This document shows positions 33,705 to 45,572 of a DNA stretch of 64,000 nt, in pieces. The notes beneath the pieces were generated by a model, which made no database searches, had not been told where the DNA came from, and saw only the letters and a program-made list of their open reading frames with translations. The DNA comes from Linum tenue. Lineage: Eukaryota; Streptophyta; Magnoliopsida; Malpighiales; Linaceae. The stretch covers positions 38,776,495 through 38,840,494 of the forward strand of contig CAMGYJ010000002.1 in the NCBI GenBank assembly GCA_946122785.1, read 5' to 3'. Made by a program: the position numbers and the translations under genes. Numbering within the stretch: position 1 is the first letter of the stretch; every line of letters starts with the position of its first letter.

Positions 33705-34240
33705 ATGTCGAAGAGATCTTCTTCTTCAACTTCGACACAAGGTCATGGGGTGGTAGTTTGCAAACACAACGTGGCCTGTGTGGTTAATACCTCTGGTACG
33801 GAAATGAACCCAAGAAGACAGTTCTATGGGTTCCGATATTGGAAGGTAAGTTGGTTTTTGGTATTTGAGGTTGCCTTTGGTGAATGTGTTTTTTGAGGTT
33901 GCCTTTTATGGTGCAGAACGAGAAAAAGAACTACGGTTTCTTTAGGTGGGTACATGGGATGGTTGATGAAGTGGATGAAGAAACCTCTACAATTGGGAGT
34001 TCTCAGCTGAAGCTCGAGGAAAATTTGCGGATAGCCGAGTCGAAAGCAGAAAGGAGGAAGAAGGAGAATGGAATTTTGGTTGAAGAGTTGTCAAGGTTGA
34101 TGAAGACTCAAGAAGTTATGCTAGCTGAAGGAAGGAGATTGGCTCATGACATCCGTCTGATCCGATATCATTTCACAGTGGTTGTTGTATTGAATTTCAT
34201 ATTGTTTGTTCTTTTGTGGCAGCACCAGTTTGTTATGTAG
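33705..34240 (+). CDS. GRF-like zinc-finger / coiled-coil / membrane-anchor protein, two exons
   Basis: Exon 1 is 33705-33845 and exon 2 is 33917-34240 (donor GTAAGT, acceptor GTGCAG), giving 154 residues. Residues about 17-65 follow the plant GRF-type zinc finger layout: a Cys-led start, T-S..N-P-R-R-Q-F-Y-G, then NYGFFRWV. The two later zinc-binding Cys of the family read Phe (FYGF) and Tyr (YGFF). Residues about 75-125 are a charged heptad-rich helix (coiled coil). Residues about 133-150 are hydrophobic (TVVVVLNFILFVLL), a C-terminal membrane anchor. GRF proteins of this shape are common in plant genomes, often near transposons. The role in this MULE is unknown. Confidence 0.7.
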
Positions 34241-34690
34241 AAGTAGTTGTATTGTACTATGTTTGCTTCAATGAGAAAGGTGATTGTTGTATCTTAGATG
34301 AGATGTTAAACACAACTGTAGTTGTTGTAGTTTATGAGCTTCGAATTTGATATGCTAAACACAAGGTAGTTGTGTTATCTTTCTTAAATGATGAGCTTCC
34401 AAATATGAGCTCCAATCTGATATGCTAAATAGCTGTTCATTACACTGGAATCTAAGATTATGAAGCCTAACAGTCAGCTCCAATCTGAGATGCTAAATAC
34501 CTATTCATTACAGAGTAGTCCAAGATTCTGAAGCATAACAGTCAGCTCCAACACATTGATACTAACTTGTTTGTGCATAATTACATAGCATCCGATGATA
34601 GAAATCGGCCATTACACGAGTCATCTAAACAAAATGACCTCTAGTGAGGTAGTTTAATGTCCTATCACAAAAAGTAACGCCTTTATCCGT
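34241..34690. other. Convergent 3' spacer of the two MULE genes
   Basis: About 450 bp between the stop codons of two convergent genes. It contains a diverged duplication (the phrase TAACAGTCAGCTCCAA occurs twice). Poly(A) signals of both genes should lie here. Confidence 0.5.
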
Positions 34691-37600
34691 CTAAGGTTGA
34701 GTGTTGGGGGGCTGGCTACCATGCATCTCGATCTCAGTGGGTTGAGAGCCTCGAACTGGCCGTCCTTGAGCGCCATTGAGCTGAAACCATGTCATGTTAA
34801 AATCAGCTTTTGTGCATACAACAATAACATGTTCTATTCATTATTGTGAAAGCAGGTACTCACTCTAACGTATTGGTTACCGGTAGTCTCGTTAACATAT
34901 ACTCCTATCCCGGTTGTGGCAATTCGTAACTCGCGTTCAATCGTTCTTCGGTCGCTAACATTGAGTCTAACATCCTATGCAACCATACATAATAGCATAC
35001 ATAATTCATCATAGCATACATAATCCTATGCAACCAGCAGCATAGCATACATAATTCATCATACAATACATAATTCATCATTCATGTAGAAAGCTTACTT
35101 GAATTCCAACCCCTCGATTCAGAGGACAGGTTCTGACGTTATGATCCCCCGAGCCACATTTGGAGCAATGGCCAACACGCTTCCGAGTTGCAGGAGCTGT
35201 GTTTCTTGGGGTATCATGTGCTGGTCGCTTTCCCCTACTACTCCTTGTGTTGACCATGCCTTCTCCATCTCTAGGAACAGTCCCATCGCCTCTAGGACGA
35301 ACCCCTCCTGCTGCAACAGTAGTAGCAGCCCTATTACCACACGTTCTCTATCAATCAATAACAAAATGTTAGGCCTCGGGATTAACTATCAATGAAGGAA
35401 ACTAAACAATACGCTATAAATAACATCTTACCATGCCTGTCGCGACAGTAGGAGCAGTACAACATCTTGCATTGTGGTCTTCTGAGCCACATTTGGAGCA
35501 ATGCATGATTGAACCACGCCTTGCAACTTCCTCTCCTTCACCATTCCGTTGCGGTCGAACCTCTCGCTCATGGGCTGACTTTCTTCTGTTTTTTTTGGGC
35601 CTTCCAGGCATACTTCGTTGTTTGGGCGGGAACACTGGAATGTCCTCAGCAGCAGGCCAAGCTTGTCTCCCTTCTAGACATGGGAGCCCGTTTTTGTAGG
35701 CGTGCTCGGCGTTGTGCACATAGTAATTGGAATGCACGTAGCTGTCCAAGTCCTTTCTCAAGTGGGAGATCGCAGAGACGGCATGGCAGCAAGGAATGCC
35801 ACTCAACGACCAATTACCACACGTGCAAGATCTAGTAGTTAGGTCGACTATGTAACCTGCAGCACCTAGCTTGACCTCACACTTATCATGCAAAGTTTGT
35901 CTTGCAGTGCATAACCTTGCCACCTCCTTTTCCTTCTCTATCCTTTTTCTAATTCTAGGGCATAATAGATTGGTACAATTCAACATCATATCATACTTCA
36001 CAACAACCCTATCCATAACTTACCCTCTAATTCCCTCTAACATGTCAATGATTCGCATTCCCCTATACTTGACAATCACCCCATTCCAAGTTTCACAAAT
36101 ATTAGATTCAACCGAGTCACACTTTGGTAAGGTAGACAGGAATGCACGGCAAAACGACCTAGGTTCTGCATTCATGAAATCAGTGTAGGGGGTTGTACCA
36201 TGTTCCTCACCTTCAATACCTTCCATTTCGCTTGTGGCATTCTTCCTATCAACCTCATTGCAAGAGTATACTGCTTTCCAGAAAAGCTTTCTCACCCTAT
36301 CTGTCTTGCTCTTGACTTTCCAGTTGGCATACACGTGCCTTGCGCACTTACGATGCTCGGCATCGGGTAACAAGTCATGTAATGCCTCCACTAACCCCTG
36401 CAAAGTAAACAACAGTGTTAGAAATAATGCAATTAGAGCCTATAATTGAAATTAATGGAATTTAAAAGGCAATTGGGTCCTACCTTTTGCTGGTCCGATA
36501 TGACAGACCACCCCCTACCATCCCCAAGCTCCAAATCTTGAGCTAATGTGTTCACAAACCACATCCATGAGTTTGTGTTTTCTCCCTCTACAACTGCCCA
36601 AGCAATTGGATACATTTGGTTGTTGCTATCCTTACAACCTGCCGTCAGAAGCATGCCTTTAATTTCTCCCTTAAGAAAACATCCGTCCAATCCGAACATC
36701 GGACGACACGCTTCAAGAAACCCATCCCTTGATGCAGAGAATCCTATGTAAAATCTTTGGAAGTACACCTTGTCTTCTGAAGGGTGCGGCTCAACTCCAA
36801 GAATGAAGTTCCCTCTAGGATCTCTCTTTTTCAGCTCTCCCAAGTAAGACCTCACCATGTGATAATCTTCCACAAGTGAACCACTCAACATTTTGATAGC
36901 ACTTATTTTGGCTCTATAGCAGGTTCTTCTAGCCACCTCTATATTATGTTTCAATTTTACCTCTGCCATGATTTGCGTTGGCGCCCACTCGGGATTAATT
37001 CTGAATCTCTCGAGCATATCCTGTGCAATCCAGTGGGCAGTCACTTGGTTAACCCGCAGTTGTCTTGCACAAGAATGTGGCAGCCCGGTTTTCCTCACCA
37101 TGAATGACTGATTCCGCCTGAACCAGCTAGCATATACCCTCCATTTGCAGTTCTTGTCCTTGCATTTGACCTCTCTTCTTGATTTCTGAACCCTAATCCA
37201 TCTCAAACCAGCCCCATGTGCTACAGAGTGGCGAACCACAGCTGCCTTAAATTCCTCAGGACTTACAAACTTCATCCGCGGCACGAACTGGAGAACCTTG
37301 TGGTTACAATGTGGATCGTATTGTGGTGCATCGTCGAAGATGTCCCCACCTTCCGAATCAGAAAGATTGGCTCTCACATGGTTGGAATCCTCAGAGAGCC
37401 TATAACTCGAATGGTTCGAGTCTGTTGGCCTAGCTTCTTGCATTGGAGGTACCTCGGCCGGTTCATTCACATCTTCATTCACACCATTACCTTCATTCAC
37501 ATCTTCATTCACACCATTATCCCCATTCTGACCATTATCCCCAGCCAATCCATCCTCCTCCTCAGAGTCATCATCAGAGGATTCATCCTCCTCCAAAACA

Positions 37601-37863
37601 TCAACCTGTTCGACCTCCTCTCCGTGGCCATCAATACGTGCATTCACCTTCCTTCTCCTACTCTTCCCATAGGCTCTAAGATTTGCCATTGCTTCATGGT
37701 ACTCGTCATCAAAAGTGTCTGCATCTTCTGAATCGTAAACATGGCATATTTCTCGAGCAACAGATGCCTCGACACCATCATGTGCATCCAAGGAAGCAAC
37801 TGGACTATCCCGAACAACATCGGGATCATTCTCTCCAAATGCCTCATCCAATGAATCAGCCAT
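34691..37863 (-). pseudogene. MuDR-type transposase, five exons, one in-frame stop
   Basis: Exons are 37863-36484, 36397-35432, 35347-35099, 34974-34864 and 34780-34691. All are in phase and give about 931 codons with a single TAA at 36022-36020. The N-terminus is acidic and low-complexity. A MuDR DNA-binding domain follows (FVSPEEFKAAVVRHSVAHG, with CKDKNCKWRVYASW). Next comes the MULE catalytic domain: Asp in GLDGCFLKGEIKG, Asp in VISDQQKG, and the C-x2-H-like AEHRKCARHVYANW. The stop falls just after MLEGIRG, where the family continues. A SWIM finger (CTCGNWSLSGIPCCHA) and two knuckles (CSKCGSEDHNARCC, CSKCGSGDHNVRTC) follow. Apart from the one stop the gene looks intact, so inactivation is recent. 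It would mobilise the element bounded by the 33092/39312 repeats. Confidence 0.8.
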
Positions 37864-37873
37864 CTGTAACAGC

Positions 37874-38341
37874 CAAGGTTGTCAACCCGCGGGTTGACCC
37901 GGACCCGGTTGAGCTAGTGGGTCAAGGGTCAATGGGTCACCCGGTTTAGTCCGGTTTAGCCCGGAAATATGGAAAGCGTCATTATATTGTACTTATCCTG
38001 ATAAATTATATCAAATCTCATCTAACATATGAATTATAACATATAATATTACACCAAAATAACATTTCGTACTTAGATTCAACATATAATGAAAATCCAC
38101 ACAGACTTATATAACATTAATATTCAAATGTTCAACTTAGGATTCCAAAGATTGAGGTAGGCGAAAAGAAAAATCGGAAAATAGGCGCATTTCGCAAAAC
38201 AAAGAAAAAAATGACACAATTTGACCTCCAACCCGGTACCTTGTAGCGGTCGACCCGGCGGGTGCGTGCGGCCCGTTTTTCTCACCGGGTCAGGGTCAAA
38301 GTGGGTCAACCCGCGGGTCGACCCGCGGGTTGACAACCTTG
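37874..38341. mobile_element. hAT-type MITE in the transposase 5' leader
   Basis: The ends are CAAGGTTGTCAACCCGCGGG and its inverted complement CCCGCGGGTTGACAACCTTG, fitting the hAT YARNG rule. The 8-bp target-site duplication GTAACAGC is perfect (37866-37873 and 38342-38349). The 468-bp element sits 10 bp upstream of the MuDR-type ATG. It contains dense ACCCGG/CCGGGT blocks near both ends and AT-rich DNA inside. Confidence 0.9.
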
Positions 38342-38349
38342 GTAACAGC

Positions 38350-39257
38350 CTTAATCAGTTTTTTAATCACCATTATCCCAATTAACAATTCTTTAAACAT
38401 TAACTAACAAACAACTCGAAAAAATCAACGATTGAGATTATTCAATTCTAGGGTTTTTGCAACCAAAGGTAATGACAATTCTATCCAGAAGAAACAGCTT
38501 CTCACCGTCAGATTCAGGGGCAAAATCGGTGTGGAATCCAGTCGAGTGGTCCCCTTGTTCTTCTGTCTTTACTCCTCGCTACCAACCAAAAAAGCAAGAG
38601 AAAAGCACTACTATAAGAACTTTCCAACCACAATCAACACCCACAACTACCAATTCAAAAGGGAGACTCACCTGTGGCTCAACTCGAGGTTGCTCAGAAA
38701 TCCCCCTTTTCGGTGCGATTAGGGTTTCTTCGAATTCTATCCTCGCGTTTCCAGGGTTCGTCACGAATAGGGTTTCCACCGGAAAGGAAGGATAAGGAGA
38801 GCCAGCCTAAGCTCGTCGCGTTTCCAGGGTTCGTCGCGATTAGGGTTTCTTCGAAGGTGGGCGAGAAGGTTGATCGACGAAGGATGAAGGAGAATCAGGG
38901 GATACGACGGATTAGGGGGGTCGCTGCCTTCGTCATTCTCAGTCGCATTCGTCTTCCTCCGTCGCCGTCGTCCTCCTTCGTCGCCTTCGTCAAAATCCCT
39001 CTCCTTCGTTGCCTTCGTCGAACTCGACAGCCGAAGGGTTAGGGGTTGCTCGATGGAAAAATTGAGAAGGGTAGAAAGTTAGGTCGAGTCGAGGACGAGG
39101 TCAGATGGAGTCAATTGAAAATTTTTTTTAAAATAATATTAATTAGCTATACACGTGGATAAGTAAAGAGGAATTGGGAAATAGGCTTTCGCCACGTAAG
39201 CACCACCGTTTGTCCAGTCAGACTTAACGTTAACACAGTCAAAGAATGTGACGGAGT
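38350..39257. other. 5' region of the MuDR-type MULE
   Basis: Between the transposase and the terminal repeat. A GC-richer zone at 38690-39050 repeats phrases such as TTTCCAGGGTTCGTC and GATTAGGGTTTCTTCG. This probably holds the transposase promoter and untranslated leader. No convincing coding frame. Confidence 0.5.
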
Positions 39258-39312
39258 TGGATATAAGTGGTATTTCCGGTTTTTTGGATATTATTGGCAC
39301 AAACGTGATACT

Positions 39313-39718
39313 CACCAAGAAATGCAAATGTAAAAAATTTAGAAGATCCAAAATAGTTTAAACATATAGATAAATTGATTAATGTAAATAGTAAAATTAA
39401 ACTCACCGACCAACAGGCGGGTAAAAAGCTAGATCATGTATCTATGCCACATCTTGTGATGTAAACATGGAGTAGTAAAGGTAGTGGTGGCGGGGTGACA
39501 CCACACCACTAGCAGTACTCGCTGACTCTGTCCATGGAACGGATTTAAACTTTTCAGTTGTACAAGGAAAAAGGAACGTACGTGGGTGCTGTTGTTTAAT
39601 TTGTGTGTTGCAAGCAACCCGACCCCGAAAACAGGCAAGAGGAAGGAAAACAAAATGGTGTACTCCGGACTAATTTCATTGTATTTCTATGTCTGCCATC
39701 CAGCTATATAAATGTGAC
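39313..39718. other. Non-coding spacer
   Basis: About 400 bp between the MULE and the copia insertion site. No feature recognised. Confidence 0.5.
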
Positions 39719-39723
39719 GATGC

Positions 39724-39992
39724 TGTCAAACTATATGAGCACTGAAAAGAAACTAGATCACACACACGATTTGCGTGGTTTCCCCAGCAAGAATTGCTGA
39801 GACTAGTCCACGGAGAGTGAGCCTCTCGAGTCAATATTATTAGGTTTTCAGCCACCAAAATTCCCTACATACAACTCGGCCATCAACACTATATATACTT
39901 GGCCGAGATTAAGATCCCTAAACCCAAGGACCATATTAGTAATTAACCTTAATCAATGGTCAATTACTAATACATACATATTAACTTCAACA
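39724..39992 (-). repeat. 3' LTR of the copia element
   Basis: On the minus strand it starts TGTTGAAGTTAATATG and ends CAGTTTGACA. A TATATATA motif lies in the middle (about 39890). It is preceded by the polypurine tract TTTGAGGGAGGG (39993-40004). Confidence 0.9.
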
Positions 39993-42900
39993 CCCTCCCT
40001 CAAATTGATGGTGTTGACGCAACATCAATTTGTGAGCCAGAAACCAGTGACGTGCCTTGGAAACTGCTTTGGTTAGAAGATTTGCTGTCTGATCATCGGA
40101 AGTGATATAGGAAAGAGTTATTTGACCTTCTGCAACTAACTGAAGGATATAGTGAAGGTGAACTTCAATATGCTTGGTGCGATCATGAAGTACCGGATTG
40201 GTAGCTATCCGGATTGCGCTAGTGTTATCTGCAAAGAGACGCAGCGGGACCACACACTCAACCCCAAAATCAGCAAACAGGCGCTTCAACCACACGAACT
40301 CAGATGCAACTTCTGACATCGAACGATACTCTGCTTCAGTAGAAGATTTCGCAACACGTTCCTGCTTCTTACAGCGCCAAGAGACAAATGAAGGACCAAC
40401 CTTAATGCACCACCCTGATGTAGAGCGACGAGTATCAAGACATCCTGCATAATCTGCATCCGCATAGGCCTCAAGAGTAGGAGAGCCAACCGCCGGAAAG
40501 AACAGACCAACACTTTGTGTCCCTTTCAGGTATCGTAAGATACGGTGAACAGCGGTAAGATGAGTAGTGCGAGGAGCCTGCATGAATTGACTAACCACCT
40601 GCACAGCATATGAAATGTCAGGTCGGGTGTGAGAAGGCTCCCGACAATACTACGATATTGTGATCCATTAGAAAGCAACTCTCCATCAGACTGTCAAAGG
40701 CGGAGATTCTGTTCCATAGGAGTAGAACACGGAAGACAGTCATCCATATGCGCAGATTCCAATAGATCAACAATATATTTTCGTTGTCCCACCAGTAAAC
40801 CCTCGGGACGTCGTTCAATCTCTAAGCCGAGAAAGTACGACAAGTTGCCCAACTCCTTCAAGTTGAACGCCTCTCGAAGAGCTTGGGTAAGCTCTTGAAT
40901 ACCCATATGATCATCACCACTCACCACCATATCATTAACATAGATGAGAAGAATAGTAAGACCCCGAGTGGTACGACGCAGAAATAAGGACAGGTCATTC
41001 TCACTTTGAATAAAACCAACCTGAATAACTGTAGTATGGAATTTCTCAAACCAGGCACGGGGTGCTTGTTTGAGACCATACAAGGAGCGACGAAGACGAC
41101 ACACCTGAGATGGATCTCCTTTAGTATAACCCGGCGGGCGCTCCATGTATATGGTTTCCTTCAAATTACCATGAAGGAAGGCATTTTTTACGTCCAACTG
41201 CAGTAATGGCCAACCCTTCAAAGCAGCAACGGCAAGTAAACTGCGAATAGTCTGCATTTTGGACACGGGAGCAAAAGTTTCCTCATAATCAATTTCGAAT
41301 TCCTGTTTGAATCCCTGTGCAACAACTCGTGCCCTGTGCCATTCAATAGACCCATCAGGAAGAAGCTTTAGAGTATAGACCCACTTACATCCAATGACAG
41401 GATATTCCGGACGTCGGTCCACCAAGTCCCATGTGTGAGCACGATGAAGTGCATCCTTCTCCTCATCCATCGCCCGTTCCATGGGGCAAGACCCTTGGCC
41501 TGTTTATAAGTGGCTGGAACAAAGACAGACTATGTCGAGTAGGCAATAAAATCTGAATGATGAGGCGGGGGCTGCCCTTTGGTTGCACGCGTGGAACGAC
41601 GGAGAGTAGGAGTCGGGGACAAGGGCCCGACTTCCTGGGAGGTGGCCGAATCAGACGAGCTCAAAGAAGAAAATGATGATGATGACCCGGAAGAGCTGTC
41701 ATCTGCAGAAGAAGACAGAGAAGTACTACTGGAAGTGGATGATGGTGGAGTGAGAGGATTTGCCCCATCATCCATATCATGCCCATTTGCGATATCCAGA
41801 GTTGGAGAAGTGGATGGGAAGTCTGGTAACGTGACAAGGAAGTCCAAATCTTGTGCTTCTTTTTCTTGTGATGAATTATAATGATACAAATGCTCCAAAA
41901 AAACCACATGGCACGAAATCCGAATCCGTTGATGCTCAACATCGTAGCACACATATCCTTTATGTTTTTCACTGTAACCCATAAAAACACACTTGACAGC
42001 CTTCGGAGTAGGCTTAGTCCATTCTCGAATAGGAAGTAGCACATAGCAAACACAGCCGAATACACGAAGCCATTTATAATTTGGAAGTTTGGAGTACAGA
42101 ACCTGAAACGGACTTTGCTTTTGAAGAACTGGTGTTATTTGACGATTGATCAAATATACCACTGTGTGTACAGCCTCTACCCAGAAACGAGAGGGCACCT
42201 GAGAATGAAACAGGATAGCGCGAACCAACTCCAAAACATGTCGATGTTTTCGCTCGACTAGACCATTCTGTTGCGAGACACCAGGACATGATTGTTGAGC
42301 GATAATGCCGCGTTCCCGGGAGAGTTCTTGAAGAGGATTCGAGGTGAACTCTCCACCAGGATCGGAGCGAATAATCTTGACCAGCTTGTCAAACTGTGTA
42401 TGAATCATCTGAAGAAATTCCCGAGCTGCAGGTAAAAGATCCGACTTTTTGCGTAAGAAGTAGACCCATGAGTACCGTGAGGCATGATCTATAAAGAGAT
42501 CGAAATAACGAAACCCCAAGCGAGACGTGACTGTAGACGGACCCCAAAGATCCGTGTGGACCAAGTCAAATGGAGCGGAGTGCTCCGTAAGACTAGGTGC
42601 AAACGAGGATTGAGAAATCTTGGCCTGGATACAGTGCTCACAAACATGTCCCGGATCTGAAATAGCATGACTAGAAAGCCATTTATTCTTGAACATGGTC
42701 GAAAGTCTCGAAGAATGTGGGTGGCCTAAACGACGATGCCACAATTCCCAATCCGATAATCCAATAGAATAAGTCGAACAATGTGATAAAGGAGTACATG
42801 ACAAGGACTTGGGATTAACACTATTATTAACTAATGAAAGATCTCCAGAACTATTCAAAAAAACCCTTCCTTTGTCAACAGGGGCATCCAGCTTGTGAAA

Positions 42901-44353
42901 ATCTCTACCACCATTGTCCACAGAATCGCCATGCACCTCATGCACACTAGCTTCCCCTCCCTTAGCTCCACGTGAGATGGAAGTTAGCTCAAAGACACGT
43001 CCATGTTTATTCCCCCTTCCTATCGCCTTCCCCGTTCTCATGTCCTGCACAATACAACCGGTTGCATCAAACGTAATACGACATCCACTATCAACCAGTT
43101 GACCCACGGAGACAAGATTTGGAACCAATTTAGGAACATATAGAGTATCAGGAAGAGTCATACCTTTAGCACACACAGTCCCTATCCCTTTAACAGTGAG
43201 CCGAGAGCCATCTGCTACTTGTAACTCCATATTAGGACCCGGACGAATAGTATCAAATAACTTACGTGAAGTTGTCATATGATTAAAAGCTGCAGAATCA
43301 ATATGCCATGAAGAGGAGGAACAATATTGCATACCCGTAGAGAATACCGAAGTCAGCGCACTAGGAAGAGCATCCCTGATAGCTGCCTGCACGAACTGGC
43401 GAATTTCAGCAGAAGACATAGACACAGCAGGTGAGTGTGAAACCTGTTCAGCTGCAAAAGCGGGTGCCGGGAAGGAGCCGAAATTCCCTCGAGGACCCCC
43501 CCGATCCTCCTCCTGAGCCACGGCCACGGCCACGCTTTGCCAAGATCGGGCAATCAGCAATCAAATGACCGGAGTTCTTGCAATAGTTACAGACATTCCG
43601 CTTCTTGCAGTGAAACTGGATATGTCCCGGCTCCTTGCAGAAATGACAGATAACAACACCATTGGGTGTGCGATGAAACTGAGGACGACCTGCATGAACA
43701 GCAAATGCATTTCCCATATCTGTGGAATGAACATCAAGTTTGGCCTGACTCCGCAAACGAGTTTCCTCACGAAATAATTCACCAAGAGCTTCTTCCATTG
43801 ATGAGACATTGCGATGAAGAAGAGAAGCTCGGATGCTTTCATATTCTGGTTGTAGTTTCATTAAGAAAGACATCAATCGAGTGCTCTCCCTTTCTTTCAG
43901 CATCGCACTCAATTCAGCAGCCGGAGTTGAGGAAGATATCACAAGATCCTGTTCCGTCCATTGATGGACAGCAGCTTGATAATATGCTCGAATATCCTTA
44001 TCACCTTGCTCCAGACGAGCAAGCTCGGTTTCAAGTTCAAACTTCCGCGATGCATTAGTTTGAGAATGAATCTTTATCAAATGGCTCCACATACTATGAG
44101 CAGTGGAAAACCCTCGAAGACTCAAAGCAATTCCTGGATCAACAGACGATAATATCCAGAAAATTACCTGAGCATTGTTGGTCTCCCAGTCGGCCTTCTC
44201 CTTGTCATTAGCATCATCCGCCGGCCGCGACGAAGTCCCATCCAAAATACCCGTCATGCGGAAACCTTGAACAAATATTCTAAACTGGAACTCCCACAAG
44301 GGAAAGTTCCTGCCTGTCAGCCGCACAGACATACCCTCTATCTTGGAATCCAT
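39987..44353 (-). pseudogene. copia gag-pol polyprotein, broken
   Basis: Gag starts at ATG 44353 and has a UBN2-type core and two zinc knuckles (CHFCKEPGHIQFHC, CNYCKNSGHLIADC). Around 43500 the frame shifts. Pol then runs from about 43560 to a stop at 41530: protease with DSAAFNHMT (the family usually has D-S-G-A), integrase HHCC (LGHPHSSRL, CEHCIQAK) and catalytic Asp in HTDLWGPS and RSDPGGEF. A second frameshift near 41480 leads into RT (41482-40694), where the catalytic Y-V-D-D reads YVNDM. After a stop and another shift near 40600-40690, the RNase H part runs to 39987 (YADADYAGC, STEAEYRSM, LLTKAV). It would have made the proteins for copying and integrating the element. None of the breaks can be read through as one protein. 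Confidence 0.88.
39993..40004 (-). other. Polypurine tract of the copia element
   Basis: TTTGAGGGAGGG on the minus strand, directly beside the 3' LTR. Confidence 0.85.
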
Positions 44354-44606
44354 AGCAGCACTTCACAGAAGCCAATCACCAACAAAAGACTACAAAGAGC
44401 CAAGAGGGAACACAAGATAACCAACAAGAGCCCACGCCTGAAAAACACACAACTCTAATCCTGAATTATCAATACCAACCGAAATTGAGCTGTAAGAATA
44501 CCCGAAACCAGCTCCCACAAAAATCCCACGCTCTGAATCGCTGCAGCAAGAACCCGAAGAAGCAGCACACACGAGACTCCACAATAAGCTAGGTAACCAC
44601 GCACAG

Positions 44607-44618
44607 GCTCTGATACCA
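44607..44618 (-). other. Primer-binding site (tRNA-iMet type) of the copia element
   Basis: TGGTATCAGAGC on the minus strand, directly abutting the 5' LTR. It is the standard plant copia primer-binding sequence. Confidence 0.93.
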
Positions 44619-44887
44619 TGTCAAACTATATGAGAACTGAAAAGAAACTAGATCACACACACGATTTACGTGGTTTCCCCAACAAGAATTGCTGAGACTA
44701 GTCCACGGAGAGTCAGCCTCTCGAGTTAATATTATTAGGTTTTCAGCCACCAACATTCCCTACATACAACTCGGCCATCAACACTATATATACTTGGCCG
44801 AGATTAAAATCCCTAAACCCAAGGACCAGATTAGTAATTAACCTTAATCAATGGTCAATTACTAATACATACATATTAACTTCAACA
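44619..44887 (-). repeat. 5' LTR of the copia element
   Basis: Second 269-bp LTR, differing from 39724-39992 at about eight positions by eye. Confidence 0.9.
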
Positions 44888-44904
44888 GATGCAATTAATA
44901 TTAC

Positions 44905-45078
44905 GAAAATGTATGGCTTGGAAGAAAAATGGCTACCAATTTAGTTGAAACTTTTTGTTGGCTACAGACGCACATTCTTACGCTAGCTAGAGAAAATGTA
45001 TGGCTTGGAAGAAAAATTGCTACCAATTTAGTTGAAACTTTTTGTTGGCTACAGACGCACATTCTTACGCTAGCTAGA
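44905..45078. repeat. 87-bp tandem duplication
   Basis: Two nearly identical 87-bp units starting GAAAATGTATGGCTTGG at 44905 and 44992, with one mismatch seen (TGGCTA versus TTGCTA). They lie just outside the copia target-site duplication. Confidence 0.9.
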
Positions 45079-45109
45079 GATGGCGAAGCAAGGCAAGGAG
45101 CTCAAAACG

Positions 45110-45503
45110 GTTTGGTGTCCGACTCGAGAAAAATTCATTAGACACTCGATTCGTTTTTAATCGAGTTGGTTCACGAACAAGCTCGTCTGTAAATAAACCG
45201 AGCTCGAGCCATGCCATGTTCAATTCGATAGGCTAGCAAACAAGCTCGGAAGTGTTTGTTGTTGGGTCATGTGAGCCAAGTTCGAGCTCGAGCTTAAGCA
45301 ACCAGCGACATTTTATCAGCTGAACTCGAGATTTGCTCATTAATCTCATTTGGCAAGTCGAGCTTCTGTGTTTGTAAACGAGTCGAGATCGAGCCTGCCT
45401 ATTAAAGCTTGTGTCGAACTCGAGCCGAGCTCGAGGTTATAACTATATTAACTAGCCGAACGCGAACCATGGAAAAACTCAGCTCGGATCATTAACAGCC
45501 CTA
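45110..45503. mobile_element. Truncated hAT-like MITE rich in GAGCTCGAGC motifs
   Basis: The right end reads CGGATCATTAACAGCCCTA, i.e. TAGGGCTGTTAATGA inverted, a common hAT MITE terminus. Many CTCGAG / GAGCTCG motifs fill the body. A matching left terminus was not found, so the left side is truncated or degenerate. Confidence 0.5.
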
Positions 45504-45572
45504 CTCACACTGCCCCGACCCCCCTCCCCTTCGTATAGGGTCGGAGGGAGAGGGATAGAGGGTGGATCCCGG

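Larger units (their letters stand above)
33067..39312. mobile_element. MuDR-type MULE with two convergent genes
   Basis: A 54-bp block at 33092-33145 (AGTATCACGTTTGTGCCAAT, later TACCACTTATATCCA) is matched in inverted orientation at 39258-39312, giving long terminal inverted repeats. Between them lie a MuDR-type transposase (-) and a GRF-like small protein gene (+), tail to tail as mudrA and mudrB are in maize MuDR. The outermost bases differ (the left end extends to about 33067), so the right terminus may be trimmed. No clear 9-bp TSD was found. Confidence 0.75.
39724..44887 (-). mobile_element. Complete Ty1/copia LTR retrotransposon, TSD GATGC
   Basis: LTRs of 269 bp stand at both ends with TG..CA termini. 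The perfect target-site duplication GATGC lies at 39719-39723 and 44888-44892. A tRNA-iMet-type primer-binding site and a polypurine tract are next to the proper LTRs, and gag, protease, integrase, RT and RNase H follow in copia order. The coding region carries several frameshifts and a stop, so this copy is dead. I count about 8 differences between the LTRs (about 97% identity). Confidence 0.93.
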
